Position numbers and translations under genes: made by a program. Below are positions 63,401-64,000 of a stretch of DNA of 64,000 nt, piece by piece. The notes under the pieces were generated by a model. That model had not been told where the DNA came from and made no database searches. It saw nothing but the letters and a program-made list of their open reading frames with translations. This DNA is from Phnomibacter ginsenosidimutans (lineage in GTDB: Bacteria > Bacteroidota > Bacteroidia > Chitinophagales > Chitinophagaceae). The first letter of the stretch is position 1, and each line of letters opens with the position of its first letter. The DNA lies in assembly GCF_009740285.1 (NCBI RefSeq), contig NZ_CP046566.1, positions 806,001 through 870,000 of the forward strand, written 5' to 3'.

Positions 63401-64000
63401 AAAATTGCGGGTGGTTGGCAATGGTGGTTGTGTAGATTCACTCACCAAACAAGTGGAAATTCGCGGCCCTCGCGGATCATTTACCTACGGGCCGTTGATT
63501 GGTTGCCCGCCGCTAGGCGTAAGCTTTACCGCTACTACTATCAATACCCGTTTTTACACCTGGGACTATAGCGATGGCAGCTCCGACTTAACGAATAACA
63601 ATAACGCAACACACAGTTATCTTACACCAGGTAACTATGTGCCCAGGCTTATTTTGGAAGATGGCCTTGGTTGTAAAGTGCCCATTCAAGGTCCGGATAC
63701 CATTCGGGTGTTGGGTGCCAGGGCGTTGATTAAATCTGTACAGCAAAACGCTTTTTGTGATTCTGCAACTGTAGTGTTTACCGATTCTTCTATTACCAAC
63801 GATGTGGTAGTGCGGTATCGCTGGCGCTTTGGCGATGGGGTTGAATCTTCTCAAAGAAATCCAACGCATACCTATCGAACGCCGGGCACTTATGTTGTTA
63901 CTTTTGAAGTGTGGACGGCGAACAACTGTTATGCCTCCGACACATTGGATGTGCCAGTGATTATTTCTGCAACACCACAGCTTGATTTCACGAATCCGCC
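60402..64000 (+). CDS. Giant PKD-repeat surface protein (3'-truncated by window edge)
   Basis: The frame from the ATG at 60402 is open for at least 1199 codons to the window end. A signal peptide (MKTRIVLLIGLLAAFLQSRAQ) is followed by about fourteen PKD-like modules at a spacing of roughly 250 bases. Their WDFGDG cores begin near 60561, 60808, 61065, 61323, 61561, 61815, 62056, 62290, 62546, 62809, 63079, 63327, 63557 and 63820. Each module carries a paired Cys pattern (GCLPLSVQFTDSS, NAGGCTDTL) that may form disulfides. It is expected to be a T9SS-secreted adhesin or gliding-related protein; its C-terminal sorting domain would lie beyond the window. Confidence 0.88.
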   Translation, partial: MKTRIVLLIGLLAAFLQSRAQLQAEFTADQLSGCAPIRVIFSDQSTGAPDRWQWDLGNGVLSAAQNPSTTYFTPGVYTVKLTVYKGTDSATITKTSYINVFANPVVVFGATPRFGCLPLSVQFTDSSTTASGTNVDWTWDFGDGNLSKLRNPVHTYSTPGSFTITLTVRNSVGCVSTASYDNYVRVGDSLVADYRLLVPVACVVPVTVNFTNQSIGSNIVSWQWDFGDGNTSTAVNPNHTYTVAGEYDVRLVVTNAGGCTDTLLQRAVVTVGKPTASYTIGSGPFCVGRPVAIQNTSTPFASFDSTVWRFSDGVVIRQHDVTRIFNTPGVYSFSMYVWKGGCVDSTQGSFTVLDKPAPTFTYSPAIGCRVPHVVNFQNTTPNSTVVGWDFGNGQTSNQQSASVTYNTLGSFNVRMIVRHDNGCIDTLFIPSAVRVEAPRITGISGLPFDGCLPYNSTFVPTIVSNDSIAAYAWDFGDGTTATVRTPNKTFSVAGLYTVRLTVTTLGGCTATFSSTVRVSTKPVANFSATPRDVCPSTDVRFTDLSTGTINRWQWFFGDGGSSGSQNPNYQYNDTGWMNVRLIVSNNQCHDTLTVNRYLYVRPPIAIFTDSFSCTNQFQRFFINRSIGGTQWKWYFGDGDSSSVFSPTHVYNRTGSFNVQLVVSDSLCTHQTGVAVNVFDEEANIEMEKLGTCRSNELRFFARGPKLNPANISSYEWTIDNGTPITTSVNFLDRILTDTATLHVRLIITDRNGCRDTATQQFTVNDIGTRINFGPIRQDVCVGSLVNFADSTLFTATNPVKSWEWNFGFGNDSVFTSAPFGAVYDRAGVYNVRLTVVDSLGCRYTLTRPAAVEVHESTARFIASDTLVCLNTPIQFTNQSVGSNGSTTTLTHVWNFGNGQTSSVVNPSVTYAAEGVYDISLAITDAYGCRDTMVRPRYITVANARATFSMSDSFSTCPPLQVQFTNSSINNRQNFWDFGNGNNSIVVSPAHTFTSPGVFNVKLRVVGNGGCVDSLTKQVEIRGPRGSFTYGPLIGCPPLGVSFTATTINTRFYTWDYSDGSSDLTNNNNATHSYLTPGNYVPRLILEDGLGCKVPIQGPDTIRVLGARALIKSVQQNAFCDSATVVFTDSSITNDVVVRYRWRFGDGVESSQRNPTHTYRTPGTYVVTFEVWTANNCYASDTLDVPVIISATPQLDFTNP

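Noticed and set aside
1-64000. tRNA, rRNA, insertion sequence or prophage genes
   Set aside because: No cloverleaf, rRNA stretch, transposase, integrase or phage structural protein was recognised; short RNAs could have been missed by eye.

Overview
This window looks like a chromosome segment of a member of the Bacteroidota, probably Chitinophagaceae. The evidence is the outer-membrane translocon SprA of the type IX secretion system (T9SS), several T9SS cargo proteins with type A or type B C-terminal sorting domains, PKD-rich surface proteins, SusC-style TonB plug sequence, and promoter-like TAnnTTTG boxes. The placement rests on protein character, not on a marker gene; no rRNA, tRNA, CRISPR array or insertion sequence was seen.

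Layout. 1-5.1 kb: end of homoserine dehydrogenase, a lipoprotein, a CarboxypepD_reg-like protein, a composite repeat block, then a membrane glycosyltransferase and a YbhN-like integral membrane protein. 5.1-11.4 kb: a short-chain dehydrogenase, a type B T9SS surface protein, an alpha/beta hydrolase and Lnt. 11.6-13.6 kb: folE with two PTPS-type pterin synthase genes. 13.6-20.5 kb: small membrane protein, DCC-family protein, M19 dipeptidase, DUF2238 membrane protein, two lipoproteins, and a first ECF sigma/anti-sigma pair. 20.7-24.3 kb: umuC divergent from a three-gene operon (UmuD-like, 2H-phosphoesterase-like, radical SAM) with a palindrome between them. 24.6-32.6 kb: sprA and ruvA. 32.7-37 kb: peroxiredoxin, small T9SS cargo, TlpA-like thioredoxin, a periplasmic protein, RlmI-like methyltransferase. 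37.3-40.7 kb: pta-ackA. 40.9-44.6 kb: TPR lipoprotein, second ECF sigma factor, anti-sigma-like/TonB-plug/vWA protein. 44.7-50.8 kb: two T9SS cargos and a B12-binding radical SAM protein. 51-60.1 kb: grpE-dnaJ, a second vWA protein, hpt, glucosaminidase-LysM protein, TPR protein, zinc-ribbon protein and NIF3. 60.4 kb to the edge: a giant PKD-repeat surface protein open at the window end.

Two things stand out beyond the gene list. First, most longer intergenic gaps contain degenerate tandem arrays locked to a 7-, 8-, 9- or 10-bp period, with a few unit families recurring at distant loci and several arrays beginning at a stop codon; the whole pta stop-to-ackA start interval is fifteen 7-mers. 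Second, the umuC neighbourhood holds a UmuD-like protein lacking both catalytic residues, next to a 2H-phosphoesterase-like protein lacking both catalytic histidines and a radical SAM enzyme, facing an apparently intact Y-family polymerase across a palindromic site.

Caution: at least eleven genes carry frameshifts (about fourteen indels), nearly all single bases in short homopolymers and several in housekeeping genes (ruvA, sprA, NIF3). This pattern is more like consensus error than biological decay, so the entries marked pseudogene are probably intact in the organism.
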